A stretch of 64,000 nucleotides of DNA from CAXXOK01 sp035353615 (GTDB lineage: Bacteria; Bacillota; Clostridia; Christensenellales; Aristaeellaceae), in NCBI GenBank assembly GCA_035353615.1, contig DAOPZY010000006.1, positions 31,139 to 95,138 on the forward strand, given 5' to 3'. Every line of letters starts with the position of its first letter. Within the stretch, counting starts at the first letter, position 1. The notes under the pieces were generated by a model. The model made no database searches. It saw nothing but the letters and a program-made list of their open reading frames with translations, and had not been told where the DNA came from. Both the position numbers and the translations under genes were made by a program. Of this stretch, positions 10,292-18,420 are shown piece by piece.

Positions 10292-11551
10292 ATGTTCGAT
10301 CAAATTACGCTCCCCAATGGGTTACGGATTGTTGGAGAAAAGCTGACGCACGTGCGCAGCTGCACGGTTGGCGTTTGGGTGAAGGTCGGTTCCATGAATG
10401 AACGGCCGGACGAAAACGGCCTTTCCCATTTTATTGAGCATATGGTGTTCAAGGGCACGGCAACGCGCACGGCCCGGGATATCGCCGAGGAAATGGATGA
10501 TGTGGGCGGGCAGTTGAACGCCTTTACCAGCAAGGATTGCACCTGCTTTTACGCCAAAGTGATCGATGAGGATTTGTCGCTTGCGGTGGATATCCTGAGC
10601 GACTTGACCCTTCGGCCAAAGTTTGACGAGGAAGAACTGCAAAAAGAACGGGGCGTTGTGCTGGAAGAAATCGCCATGGTGGAGGACACGCCGGAGGATT
10701 TGGTGAACGACGTGCTCTGCGAGGCGCAGTTTGACGGCTCCCTTCAGCGGCCGATCCTTGGCACAGCGGAGCTGATCCGCCGCTACGCGAGGGAAGACCT
10801 GGTGCGTTACTGGCGCAGGCATTACCACCCGCAGAACATGGTGCTGGCCATTGCCGGCAATTATGACTGGGAAGCGTTTCTCGCGCTGGTCGATCGGTTT
10901 TTCCATGACTTTCCCAACGAACAGCCGCCGGTGACGGTAATCGAAACGCAAACGCTTCTGAGCGGCCGCAAGGCGCGGGAAAAGGATACCGAGCAATTGC
11001 AGATTTCGCTGGGCTATCCCGGCGTGTCATTGGGGTCGGACGATCTGTATGCGCTGTCCGTTTTTAACAACGCGATCGGCGGCGGCATGAGCAGCCGGCT
11101 TTTTCAGCGCATCCGGGAGGAACTGGGCATGGCGTACAGCGTGTACACGTTCCCCACCAGCTATCCGGGGTGCGGAACCTTTACCATTTATGCGGGCACA
11201 TCCCCGGAAAACGGGGAAACGGTGCTGCGCGAAATTGAGCAGGAACTGGACAAGGTGCTAACGCACGGTTTAAGCGAAAAGGAGCTGAAAAGCGCGAAGG
11301 CGCAACTGAAAGGCGGCTTCCTGCTCGGCTTGGAAAGCTCGTCCGGGCGGATGCAATCCATTGGGCGCGGCACGCTGCTGCTCAACCGCCTGACCCCGCC
11401 GGAGGAAACGCTGGCTAAAATTGAAGCGGTTACGCTGGAGGATGTGCTCCGCATCGCGCGCGCATCGCTGGAAGCCAAACCGAGCGCCGCGATTGTGGGC
11501 AAAGTGGCCGAGCGTTACCTTGGCTTGATTGGGGGAAAAGCCCGTGGATAA
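10292..11551 (+). CDS. M16 family zinc metallopeptidase
   Basis: The 419-residue protein is an insulinase/processing-peptidase-family enzyme. The inverted zinc motif HFIEH is at residues 46-50 and the third ligand is Glu in LEEIAMVED, 76 residues later. The C-terminal half includes the R/Y segment GGGMSSRLFQRIREELGMAYSVY. This is the active M16B subunit type often encoded near pnp in Bacillota (YmxG/PqqL-like). The start is ATG 10292 after AAGAAAGG; the longer frame from 10229 has no ribosome site. Its end overlaps the next gene by 8 bases. The substrate is unknown; no signal peptide is seen, so it is probably cytoplasmic. Confidence 0.92.
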   Translation: MFDQITLPNGLRIVGEKLTHVRSCTVGVWVKVGSMNERPDENGLSHFIEHMVFKGTATRTARDIAEEMDDVGGQLNAFTSKDCTCFYAKVIDEDLSLAVDILSDLTLRPKFDEEELQKERGVVLEEIAMVEDTPEDLVNDVLCEAQFDGSLQRPILGTAELIRRYAREDLVRYWRRHYHPQNMVLAIAGNYDWEAFLALVDRFFHDFPNEQPPVTVIETQTLLSGRKAREKDTEQLQISLGYPGVSLGSDDLYALSVFNNAIGGGMSSRLFQRIREELGMAYSVYTFPTSYPGCGTFTIYAGTSPENGETVLREIEQELDKVLTHGLSEKELKSAKAQLKGGFLLGLESSSGRMQSIGRGTLLLNRLTPPEETLAKIEAVTLEDVLRIARASLEAKPSAAIVGKVAERYLGLIGGKARG

Positions 11552-11942
11552 GCTGGAAGCGATTTTTGCCTTGCAGCTGGGCTTTCAGGAAAAGCTGAAA
11601 CGGGAACGAAACCTGCAGGATATCCCCATGGAACAGTGGATCCAGAAGCAGACGCTCGCGATGCTTAGCGAGCTGGCGGAGCTGTTGGAAGAAGTCAATT
11701 TTAAATGGTGGAAAAACCCGCATGAGCTGAACACCGGCAACATCCGGGAGGAACTATCCGATATTCTTCATTTTTTTGTGAGCATGTGCATTGAAGCCGG
11801 GATGAGCGCGGAGGACCTGTACAACACCTATGTGGGCAAAAACAGGGAGAACGTGCGCCGTCAGGATGGGCTGAGCGAAAAGCCGGGTTATGCCGTCCAT
11901 CCGGATACAGTGGCTTCGATGCAGAATACCGAGCAATCCTAA
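11544..11942 (+). CDS. dUTPase-like all-alpha NTP pyrophosphatase
   Basis: The 132-residue helical protein has the dimeric dUTPase/MazG-superfamily metal-binding pattern: SELAELLEEVNFKWWK (about 40-55) and EELSDILHFFVSMC (about 70-83). The family hydrolyses dUTP or related nucleotides to the monophosphate and pyrophosphate. I favour GTG 11544 because GGGGGAAAAG lies just before it; the TTG at 11529 precedes that SD. It overlaps the end of the M16 gene, so translation is coupled. The EEVNFKWWK segment is characteristic of the phage/Bacillota dUTPase family, but other NTP substrates are possible. Confidence 0.8.
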   Translation: MDKLEAIFALQLGFQEKLKRERNLQDIPMEQWIQKQTLAMLSELAELLEEVNFKWWKNPHELNTGNIREELSDILHFFVSMCIEAGMSAEDLYNTYVGKNRENVRRQDGLSEKPGYAVHPDTVASMQNTEQS

Positions 11943-12012
11943 AACGGCACAGGGCCGCGTCACCTTGACGTGCTCAAAGAACCGGTGCGACGAAAACGAT
12001 CCGTATAGCAGC

Positions 12013-12058
12013 AAACAGGGCCGACGCGCGGGAGCTTTCCCGCGCGTCGGCCCTGTTT
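12013..12058. terminator. Strong bidirectional terminator
   Basis: An almost perfect 21-bp stem begins AAACAGGGCCGACGCGCGGG, closes through a GCTT loop, and ends CCCGCGCGTCGGCCCTGTTT. A-rich and T-rich ends on both sides let it serve both the plus-strand operon and the minus-strand gene at 12134. Confidence 0.9.
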
Positions 12059-12133
12059 CGATTGTCTTGCCCGGGTGAATGCAAACCGCGCGAAGCTGAG
12101 GTGCGGGTCGCGTTCGGGCAATGGGATGCCGAG

Positions 12134-12661
12134 CTATTTGAATTGAACGATTTTAAGGGTACTAATCAGGGAAAGGGCGATATTGATCTGATCGTCGGTC
12201 AACACGGCGTAGTTGTCGTTCCAAACGGACATCTGGATGAAATACCCGTTGAACAGCAACACGATCATCGCGGAATCGGTGAGGGATTCATCGTTAATCA
12301 GCATATAATCGTAACCGGCGGTTGTCTTTGCAATGGTATAGGAGGGATCGTCCAAATCCGCGCTGAACACGGAAAACAGCGTATCCTGCTCGTCCTTGGA
12401 CAAATCCGCGATGGACGATTCGGTATATTCCTCCGTGGGGGCGACGCTGATGTACAGATGGGGCATCGTGGCATCGGTGAAGTTGATGAAGGTATAAGGC
12501 ACATCACTGTTGGTTTCAACGCTGACGGTGGCGTCACTGGGCAAATCGATGGTCAAATCAAATCCGCTGGCATTTTCCGTAAGCTTCACGGTTTCGGCTA
12601 ACGAGAGGGGGGCGATGGTTAAAAGCATCAACGCCAACAGGATCGCAATCGCCTTTTTCAT
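12134..12661 (-). CDS. Secreted protein of unknown function
   Basis: The 175-residue protein starts with a clear Sec signal (MKKAIAILLALMLLTIAPLSLA, cut after SLA) and has no lipobox cysteine, so it should be released or held in the wall by other means. The mature part alternates short beta-rich stretches (SGFDLTIDLPSDATVSV, YTFINFTDATMPHLYISVA) and acidic residues. I do not recognise the family. The start is the ATG at 12661, with GGAGG 7 bases away; the ATG 6 bases earlier is too close to the SD. It lies 31 bases downstream of another secreted protein gene in the same direction. Confidence 0.7.
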   Translation of the reverse strand: MKKAIAILLALMLLTIAPLSLAETVKLTENASGFDLTIDLPSDATVSVETNSDVPYTFINFTDATMPHLYISVAPTEEYTESSIADLSKDEQDTLFSVFSADLDDPSYTIAKTTAGYDYMLINDESLTDSAMIVLLFNGYFIQMSVWNDNYAVLTDDQINIALSLISTLKIVQFK

Positions 12662-12691
12662 ATACATACCTCCGTATTTATTGATACTGGG

Positions 12692-13261
12692 TTAGTTTGT
12701 GGCGGATAAAAACTCTGCCATCATGAAGCCGGAGCTTTCATTCAGTTCATCGTAAACCTGGCACCATGTGCCGTTTTGCGAAATGACAACCAGCTCGCTG
12801 CCGTTATAGTAGTCGCTTTGAACCGGCTGGCTTTTGCTGGGCGCCCAACGAAGGTGCACAAAGCCGCCGGGGGAGGAGGGGCGAACGGTTGCGGTGTAGT
12901 AGCACTTGGAAAAGTTATCGTACAACCCGGAGGATTGGGTCGGCGTGGCGGACTTGGTCGGTTGCGGGTTGGGGCTGGGCTTGTCGGTGCTCAGGTAGCG
13001 GAACATGCAATAACCGTCGCTGTTTTTATAGTAGACATGCGCCCATGAGCTGCCCACAAAGCCGTCGTCCACTGTGACTTTGGCGCCGTAAGGGATGCGG
13101 GTAATCACGTTGCCGTCCATGGAGGGGTAATCCCGCATGTTCAGGGATTTTCCGTTGCTGGTGTAAACGTACATGGTGGTATCGGCGAACGCGCAAACCG
13201 TCGGGATGAAACTTGCGACTAGCACCAATGCGAAAACAATGGCCCACACTCTGTTTCTCAT
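12692..13261 (-). CDS. Secreted protein with bacterial SH3 domains
   Basis: The 189-residue protein has a signal peptide (MRNRVWAIVFALVLVASFIP..., cut near AFA). It then has a bacterial SH3b repeat (MYVYTSNGKSLNMRDYPSM ... ITRIPYGAKVTV, about 30-90), a proline/threonine linker (SPNPQPTKSATPTQ) and a second SH3-like module (FVHLRWAPS ... LVVISQNGTWCQVYDE). SH3b domains commonly bind peptidoglycan. The start ATG 13261 has AGGAGGG 6 bases upstream. A good promoter lies at 13313-13341. Function beyond wall binding is not evident. Confidence 0.8.
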   Translation of the reverse strand: MRNRVWAIVFALVLVASFIPTVCAFADTTMYVYTSNGKSLNMRDYPSMDGNVITRIPYGAKVTVDDGFVGSSWAHVYYKNSDGYCMFRYLSTDKPSPNPQPTKSATPTQSSGLYDNFSKCYYTATVRPSSPGGFVHLRWAPSKSQPVQSDYYNGSELVVISQNGTWCQVYDELNESSGFMMAEFLSATN

Positions 13262-13312
13262 AGTTGACCCTCCTGTTTGATTGATCGGCATAGCCGAAAC
13301 GTCTGTATCCAC

Positions 13313-13341
13313 ATTATACCATCGCATGGGATAAAAGACAA
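13313..13341 (-). promoter_or_regulatory. Promoter for the SH3-protein transcript
   Basis: Read on the minus strand: TTGTCT (13341-13336), 17 bases, TATAAT (13318-13313), with TGG just before the -10 box (extended -10). Confidence 0.75.
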
Positions 13342-13441
13342 ACACAATCGTGCGCAAAATGAGGCCGGTTGAGGGATTGGCCGGGTTGCGCGGAGGCGGG
13401 GACCTGTGGGAGGAGGCGGAAACGTGTGGGAGGCGCGGGGT

Positions 13442-13951
13442 TCAGGGGATTTGCGGCGGAAAGTAGAGCGCGCGCAGGAAACTGATGCCGGTTTGCGTGC
13501 GGAACAGGTTTTGCTCAATCTGGCGGATCGAAGTCTGCGAAAGCCCGTCCTCATGGATGTTCACCAGAAAATCCGCCTCTACGAGTATCTGGTAGTCCGC
13601 ATCCCGAATATCGGCGTAGGTGTGGTGATGCGCGATCAGCCAACCAACCCGGCGGATCACCTCCGAAGGGATCGAAAGCGCCGTGAGCAACCGCTCCGCT
13701 TCCGCGGGCCCCTCCAGCTGCTGATATTCGCCGGATGCGCTATGGTACTTCTGCTCGCTCAGTTTGATACCGATATCGTGCGTGAGCGCGGCAATCTCCA
13801 GCGTGCGTTGCGCCGCTTCGTCCAACCCTTCCAATTCGCCAATCGCCTTGGCAAAGCCGTATACCTTCAAAAAATGGTTGATGCGGCGCACATCTCCGGC
13901 AAAGTAGGCGATCATGGCCTGTTCAACCTGTGCGACAGGATTCATTGGCAT
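13442..13951 (-). CDS. HD-domain phosphohydrolase
   Basis: This 169-residue single HD domain has conserved His26 (RRINHFLKVYGFA), the His58-Asp59 doublet (ALTHDIGI), the His108-110 cluster (IAHHHTY) and Asp127 (VEADFLVN). These are the metal ligands of the HD superfamily, which hydrolyses nucleotides or other phosphoesters. The substrate is unknown. It is a stand-alone domain with no attached sensor. The start is ATG 13951 (GAAAGG 4 bases upstream) or ATG 13945. Neighbours give no clue about its pathway. Confidence 0.85.
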   Translation of the reverse strand: MPMNPVAQVEQAMIAYFAGDVRRINHFLKVYGFAKAIGELEGLDEAAQRTLEIAALTHDIGIKLSEQKYHSASGEYQQLEGPAEAERLLTALSIPSEVIRRVGWLIAHHHTYADIRDADYQILVEADFLVNIHEDGLSQTSIRQIEQNLFRTQTGISFLRALYFPPQIP

Positions 13952-14069
13952 CAGTCCTTTCGGCGGTTGCGGATCAAACCGGGCGGCGATGGAAAGGTTC
14001 TGCGGCTATTATACCATAGTGGATGCCGTGCACAAGCCGCCAAGGTGTAACAAACAGGCGAGAGATTAA

Positions 14070-14099
14070 CAAACGCCGCAGGGGGCCGCGCGGCGTTTG
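14070..14099 (-). terminator. Second hairpin downstream of ferredoxin
   Basis: CAAACGCCGC/GCGGCGTTTG is a perfect 10-bp stem with a 10-base loop. On the minus strand it is followed by TTAATCT, a weak tail. Confidence 0.55.
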
Positions 14100-14138
14100 C
14101 TGCCGGATGGCCCAGCCGGTGTGAGCCAAGATAGGAAT

Positions 14139-14166
14139 AAGCCGCACGGCGAATACCATGCGGCTT
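14139..14166 (-). terminator. Hairpin just downstream of ferredoxin
   Basis: On the minus strand AAGCCGCA / TGCGGCTT (8 bp) is followed by ATTCC. This is a short, imperfect tail, so termination would be partial. Confidence 0.55.
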
Positions 14167-14192
14167 TGCGGTTCGGTGGACCCTAGACAACC

Positions 14193-14384
14193 TTACGGTT
14201 CGACCGTAATGACCGTTACGGGGCAGTTGTCGGCAGCTTCCTGCGCCGAGGCTTCCTCCCCGGTCGGGACGGGGTCGGTGTAGACTTCGGCCAGCGAATC
14301 ATCCGCCATGCGGAACACGGCCGGACAGGTCGAGGCGCAAAGCCCGCAGCCAATACAACCGGTGCGATCGATCGATGCTTTCAT
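14193..14384 (-). CDS. Small 4Fe-4S ferredoxin
   Basis: The 63-residue electron carrier has Cys10, Cys13, Cys16 and Cys20 in TGCIGCGLCASTCP, and Cys54 in DNCPV. That is the pattern of single-cluster clostridial/Thermotoga-type ferredoxins, where three N-terminal cysteines and the distal one bind the cluster and the remaining one may be unpaired. Such proteins shuttle electrons between oxidoreductases in anaerobes. The start is ATG 14384, with GGAGGG 8 bases upstream; the longer frame from 14486 is not supported. It appears to be monocistronic. Confidence 0.93.
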   Translation of the reverse strand: MKASIDRTGCIGCGLCASTCPAVFRMADDSLAEVYTDPVPTGEEASAQEAADNCPVTVITVEP

Positions 14385-14604
14385 GGGGTTACCCTCCTTC
14401 ATTGGGTTGTAAAGGAAACGGCCTGTTGCCTGCGGTTCGCGGCTACGTGGCTGCGTGGCTGCAAAGCCGACGTTTAGCCGGGACACCGCTCAGGAAAAGA
14501 CCGCGCAACGCGCAGCCGGTGGGTTGCGGGCGTTGCCAATGCAGGCGTTGGGTTCCGCATGGCCAGCTAAGGGGACTGATGCGGAACTCACAACCTCAGT
14601 ATAA

Positions 14605-14651
14605 CACAAAACGCAGGGATGTATGTTGGAAAACCAACAAACAACCCTGCG
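14605..14651 (-). terminator. Terminator of the LIV transporter operon
   Basis: Minus-strand stem CGCAGGG...CCCTGCG with an inner TGTTGG/CCAACA helix is followed by TTTTGTG. The plus strand also has CTTTTTG after the stem, so it may work both ways. Confidence 0.8.
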
Positions 14652-14708
14652 CTTTTTGAAATGCCGGTATCATTCGGGTACCTGGATGGCCGGAAGGGGC
14701 GCGCCGGT

Positions 14709-15413
14709 TTACACGCCCAGATAGGCTTTGCGAACGCGGTCGTCCTCCAGCAGATCGGATGCGCTTCCGTTCATCACGATACTGCCCGTTTCCAACACAT
14801 ACGCGCGGCTGGAAATGGAGAGCGCGATTTTCGCGTTCTGCTCCACCAGCAGGATGGTAATTCCCTGCTCATGAAGGGTTTCGATGATATGGAAAATCTC
14901 CTTCACGAGGATGGGGGAAAGGCCCATGGAAGGCTCGTCCATCAGCAGAATCTTGGGGTTGGTCATCAGCGCGCGACCAGTCGCCAGCATCTGTTGCTCG
15001 CCGCCGGACAGCGTGCCCGCCACCTGCTTGGCGCGCTCCTTCAAGCGGGGGAAGCTCTTAAACACCGTTTCGATGTTATTCTTGATGCGCTCGTTATCGA
15101 ACACTGTGTAAGCGCCCATTCGCAGGTTTTCCATGACCGTCATTCGGCTGAAAACATGCCGGCCTTCGGGAACGTGCGCCATTCCAAGGGTAATGATCTT
15201 GTTGGGCGCGGTGGCGCGCAGGTTGGCGCCGTTATAAACGATCTCGCCCGACGTAGCCTTGACAAGCCCCGTGATGGTGTGCAAAATGGTGGTTTTACCC
15301 GCGCCGTTGGCGCCGATCAGGGATACGACCTCCCCGTCGTTCACCTCCAGCGATATCCCCTTGATGGCGTGAATCGCGCCGTAATGAACATGAAGATCTT
15401 TAACGCTCAGCAT
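14709..15413 (-). CDS. livF: Branched-chain amino acid ABC transporter ATPase LivF-type
   Basis: The 234-residue ATPase has Walker A GANGAGKT (34-41), signature LSGGEQQM, Walker B ILLMDEPSMGLSP and the H-loop region. It ends RKAYLGV as LivF proteins do. It pairs with LivG to power import through LivH/LivM. The start ATG 15413 follows AGGAGGGG, 11 bases beyond the livG stop. It is the last gene of a five-gene minus-strand operon livK-H-M-G-F. The substrate class (branched-chain amino acids, other amino acids, urea or small acids) cannot be fixed by sequence alone. Confidence 0.92.
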   Translation of the reverse strand: MLSVKDLHVHYGAIHAIKGISLEVNDGEVVSLIGANGAGKTTILHTITGLVKATSGEIVYNGANLRATAPNKIITLGMAHVPEGRHVFSRMTVMENLRMGAYTVFDNERIKNNIETVFKSFPRLKERAKQVAGTLSGGEQQMLATGRALMTNPKILLMDEPSMGLSPILVKEIFHIIETLHEQGITILLVEQNAKIALSISSRAYVLETGSIVMNGSASDLLEDDRVRKAYLGV

Positions 15414-15424
15414 TGCAACCCCTC

Positions 15425-16189
15425 CTACTCGCCCAGATAGGCCGCAATGACCTTCGGGTTGTGAGATATCTCCTCCGGCAGCCCTTGGGCGATGATTTCA
15501 CCGTAATCGATCACAATGATCCGCTCGCACACGTTCATCACCAGGCTCATGTCATGCTCGATCAGCAGAATGGAGATATTGAATTTGCGACGGATGGTAT
15601 TGATGCAATCCAGCAATTCGGCGGTTTCCGTCGGGTTCATACCGGCGGCAGGCTCGTCCAGCAGGAGCATTTTTGCGCTTGTGGCCAGCGCGCGCGCAAT
15701 TTCAAGCTTGCGCTGCTGCCCGTAAGGCAGGTTGCCCGCGTTCCAATCCGCCTTATCCTCCAAGTGGAACACCGAGAGCAAATCCAGCGCTTTTTCGCGG
15801 ATTTCCTCCTCCTCCCGAGCAAACGCGGCGGTACGGAAAACCGCGCTGGTCAGGTTATACTTCATATCCTTGGTGAAGGCGATCAGGACGTTTTCCATCA
15901 CCGTCATGTGCTTAAAAAGCCGGATGTTCTGGAAGGTGCGGGCAATACCGGCAGCGACAATTTCATGGGTCTTTTTCCCGTTCATCAGCTGCTTGCCAAG
16001 GTAGAACTTGCCTTCGGTCGGCTTATACACACCGGTAAACAGGTTGAAAACAGTCGTTTTTCCCGCGCCGTTTGGCCCGATCAGGCCAACGAGTTCGCCT
16101 TCCTTGATATCAATTTCAAAGTTGCGAACGGCCTTCAAACCGCCAAAGGAAATTCCAAGCTGATTGGCTCTCAAAATGCTTTCAGGCAT
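15425..16189 (-). CDS. livG: Branched-chain amino acid ABC transporter ATPase LivG-type
   Basis: This is a 254-residue LivG ATPase: Walker A GPNGAGKTT (38-46), the LivG-specific ARTFQNIRLFKHMTVMENVL segment, signature LPYGQQRKLEIARAL, Walker B LLLDEPAAGMNP, and H-loop LIEHDMSLVM. The start ATG 16189 has AAAGGAG upstream, inside the end of livM. The gene lies 2 bases after livM. It forms the ATPase pair with LivF. Confidence 0.93.
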   Translation of the reverse strand: MPESILRANQLGISFGGLKAVRNFEIDIKEGELVGLIGPNGAGKTTVFNLFTGVYKPTEGKFYLGKQLMNGKKTHEIVAAGIARTFQNIRLFKHMTVMENVLIAFTKDMKYNLTSAVFRTAAFAREEEEIREKALDLLSVFHLEDKADWNAGNLPYGQQRKLEIARALATSAKMLLLDEPAAGMNPTETAELLDCINTIRRKFNISILLIEHDMSLVMNVCERIIVIDYGEIIAQGLPEEISHNPKVIAAYLGE

Positions 16190-16191
16190 GG

Positions 16192-17259
16192 TCAGGTATC
16201 TCCTTTCGTAGCGGTTTGGTCCGGTTGAACCTTCTTTTTACGGATGCGCTTCATCAGCGTCTGGTACAGCGAAAATTCGTAATTTCCAAACAGGCCGATG
16301 GGGCGGAAGATCATCATCAGCACCAGAATTACGGAGTAGATCAGCATCCGGTATTGGGAGAACGCGCGCAGCGCCTCGGGGATCACGGAAAGCAGGATGG
16401 CCGTCAGCACCGACCCCGTCATGGACCCCATGCCGCCCAGCACCACCATGATAACGTATTCTGTGGATTTCATAAACGTGAAATCCGTATGCTGAAGCGT
16501 GCCCAACCCCCGGTGCGCGTAGATCGCGCCCGCGATGCCCGCGAAAAACGCGGAAACGGTAAAGGTGAGAACTTTGTAATACGTTGTGTTCAGGCCCGCG
16601 CAACTGGAGGCGATATCATCCTCGCGGATGGCGATGATGGCGCGGCCAAATTTGGAACGGACGAATGCCAGCATCACGCCGACGCATACCACCGTGACCA
16701 GAAAGATCACATAGATGTCGTTCATTTTCATGATGCCGATCAGCGCCTGCCCGGCTTGGCCGCTGGAAAGGCCCTTGCCCCCGGCGAAGGGGAGGTTTTG
16801 GATGATTACGCGGATAATTTCGCCAAAGCCCAGCGTAATAATCGCCAGATAGTCGCCGCGCAGGCGGAGCGCCGGAATGCCCACGATCAGCCCAAACAAC
16901 GCGGCAGCCAGCGCGCCGCAGAGCATGCCGATAAAGAACTGCGCAAGCGGCGGGATGGCAGCAATCGTGCCTGCCTTAATGCCAAGTCCGATAGCTTTGG
17001 TGACCAGCGCGGACGTGTACGCGCCAACCGCCATAAAACCCGCGTGGCCAAGGGCAATCTGCCCCAGATAGCCCATCACGAGGTTGAGCGACGTAACCAT
17101 GATGATCGCGAAGCAGCACTGAATAAAAATGCCGCGGATATAATTATCCATCAGGCCAAAGGTATCCGCCGCGTAAATCAGCAGCGCAAGCCCGCAAATC
17201 CCAATCAGGGTCACCCATAGGCGCGGGGCTCGGTTCTTCTTAGTCAGCATATCCGGCAC
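16192..17259 (-). CDS. livM: Branched-chain amino acid ABC transporter permease LivM-type
   Basis: The 355-residue membrane protein has about ten hydrophobic segments. LivM hallmarks are present: NLVMGYLGQIALGHAGFMAVGAY near the N-terminus, LRLRGDYLAIITLGFGEIIR, and GLGTLQHTDFTFMKSTEYVI. It makes the translocation pore with LivH. The first possible start is the GTG at 17259, directly after the livH stop. ATG 17250, with AGGTG 6 bases upstream, is an equally good choice. The basic tail (MKRIRKKKVQP) is cytoplasmic. Confidence 0.92.
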   Translation of the reverse strand: MPDMLTKKNRAPRLWVTLIGICGLALLIYAADTFGLMDNYIRGIFIQCCFAIIMVTSLNLVMGYLGQIALGHAGFMAVGAYTSALVTKAIGLGIKAGTIAAIPPLAQFFIGMLCGALAAALFGLIVGIPALRLRGDYLAIITLGFGEIIRVIIQNLPFAGGKGLSSGQAGQALIGIMKMNDIYVIFLVTVVCVGVMLAFVRSKFGRAIIAIREDDIASSCAGLNTTYYKVLTFTVSAFFAGIAGAIYAHRGLGTLQHTDFTFMKSTEYVIMVVLGGMGSMTGSVLTAILLSVIPEALRAFSQYRMLIYSVILVLMMIFRPIGLFGNYEFSLYQTLMKRIRKKKVQPDQTATKGDT

Positions 17260-18171
17260 CTACACTTTCTCGCCGGTATTCTTGCCCAAAATACCGACAG
17301 GTTTCACCAGCAGCACGACGATCAGGATACTGAACACGATGGCGTCCGAAAACGCGGACGTGATAAGCCCGCCGGTCAGAGGCGCGATGTAGGCTTTGGA
17401 AAGGCTTTCGATGATGCCGATGACAATGCCGCCGAGCATGGCGCCGGGGATGATGCCGATGCCGCCCAGCACCGCGGCGACAAACGCCTTGAGGCCCAAC
17501 ATGGAACCCATCATGTTGGTCACCTGATTGTACTGCGCAACATACATCAGCGAAGCGATGGCCGCCAAACCCGAGCCAATGGCGAAGGTCAGCGTGATGG
17601 TTCGGTTGACGTTGATGCCCATCAGCAGCGAGGCGTTTTTATCCTCCGACACCGCGCGCATGGCCTGACCGCTTCGCGTGTATTTCACAAACAGCGAAAG
17701 CCCCACCATCACCACAATGCCGATGGTGATGGTAAGCAGCGTGTTGCCGCTGATGCCAAACACCATGGGGAGATCAAAAATGGTCTTTACCTGTTTGGGC
17801 GAGGCCCCGAATAACGTTTGCGCAAGGTTCTCCAAAAAAAGGCTCATGGCGATGGCGGTAATCAGGGCGGACATATTGTTGCCCCGCGCGCGCACCGGGC
17901 TGTAAGCCAGTTTTTCCACCAGCACGCCGGTAAGCGCGCACACAAGCACCGCGGCCACAACCGCAAGCCACGCGGGCATCCCGGCCGCAATCATGAGCGG
18001 AACGGTGAAAAACAGCGTATAAGCGCCCACCATGATAAAATCGCCGTGAGCAAAGTTAATGAGCCGGATAATGCCGTAGACCATTGTATATCCAAGCGCG
18101 ATCAAAGCATAAACGCTACCGACACGCAAGCCGTTAATGATCTGCTGAATAAACAGCGTTAGCCCATTCAT
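17260..18171 (-). CDS. livH: Branched-chain amino acid ABC transporter permease LivH-type
   Basis: The 303-residue permease starts LTLFIQQIINGLRVGSVYAL and continues with YTMVYGIIRLINFAHGDFIM, the classical LivH signature. Further LivH segments are AVSEDKNASLLMGINVNRTI and ALGGIGI-type VAAVLGGIGIIPGAMLGG. I choose ATG 18171 because GGGAG lies 9 bases upstream; the longer frame from 18270 is not supported. A terminator-like hairpin sits between this gene and the binding-protein gene, so it is probably transcribed at a lower level than livK. Confidence 0.92.
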   Translation of the reverse strand: MNGLTLFIQQIINGLRVGSVYALIALGYTMVYGIIRLINFAHGDFIMVGAYTLFFTVPLMIAAGMPAWLAVVAAVLVCALTGVLVEKLAYSPVRARGNNMSALITAIAMSLFLENLAQTLFGASPKQVKTIFDLPMVFGISGNTLLTITIGIVVMVGLSLFVKYTRSGQAMRAVSEDKNASLLMGINVNRTITLTFAIGSGLAAIASLMYVAQYNQVTNMMGSMLGLKAFVAAVLGGIGIIPGAMLGGIVIGIIESLSKAYIAPLTGGLITSAFSDAIVFSILIVVLLVKPVGILGKNTGEKV

Positions 18172-18329
18172 GCCTAACATCTCCCTTCTATTTTCCGATA
18201 CGTTCGGACGGATAGCCACCGCGGATCGGTCCGGCCAATGGGTTATATGAACTGTGCCAAGCAATGGCATAGATAAACGCGCATTTGACGGGCAGGCCCC
18301 CTTTCGGCCGCCCGTGTATCCCTGTGTTC

Positions 18330-18366
18330 CAAAAAAGACAGAGCGGGGCGGACTTTCGTCCGCCCC
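18330..18366 (-). terminator. Attenuating terminator between livK and livH
   Basis: On the minus strand GGGGCGGAC-GAAA-GTCCGCCCC (9-bp stem, GAAA tetraloop) is followed by GCTCTGTCTTTTTT. The distance of the T run from the stem suggests partial termination, allowing an excess of binding-protein mRNA. Confidence 0.75.
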
Positions 18367-18420
18367 TGGCTCCGGCGGATAGATACGTGGACAATGACTA
18401 TTCGCCTTATTTTTCGGGGT

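Noticed and set aside
12062..12601. 179-codon plus-strand frame opposite the secreted protein
   Set aside because: The opposite strand encodes a protein with a clear signal peptide and SD; the plus frame has neither.
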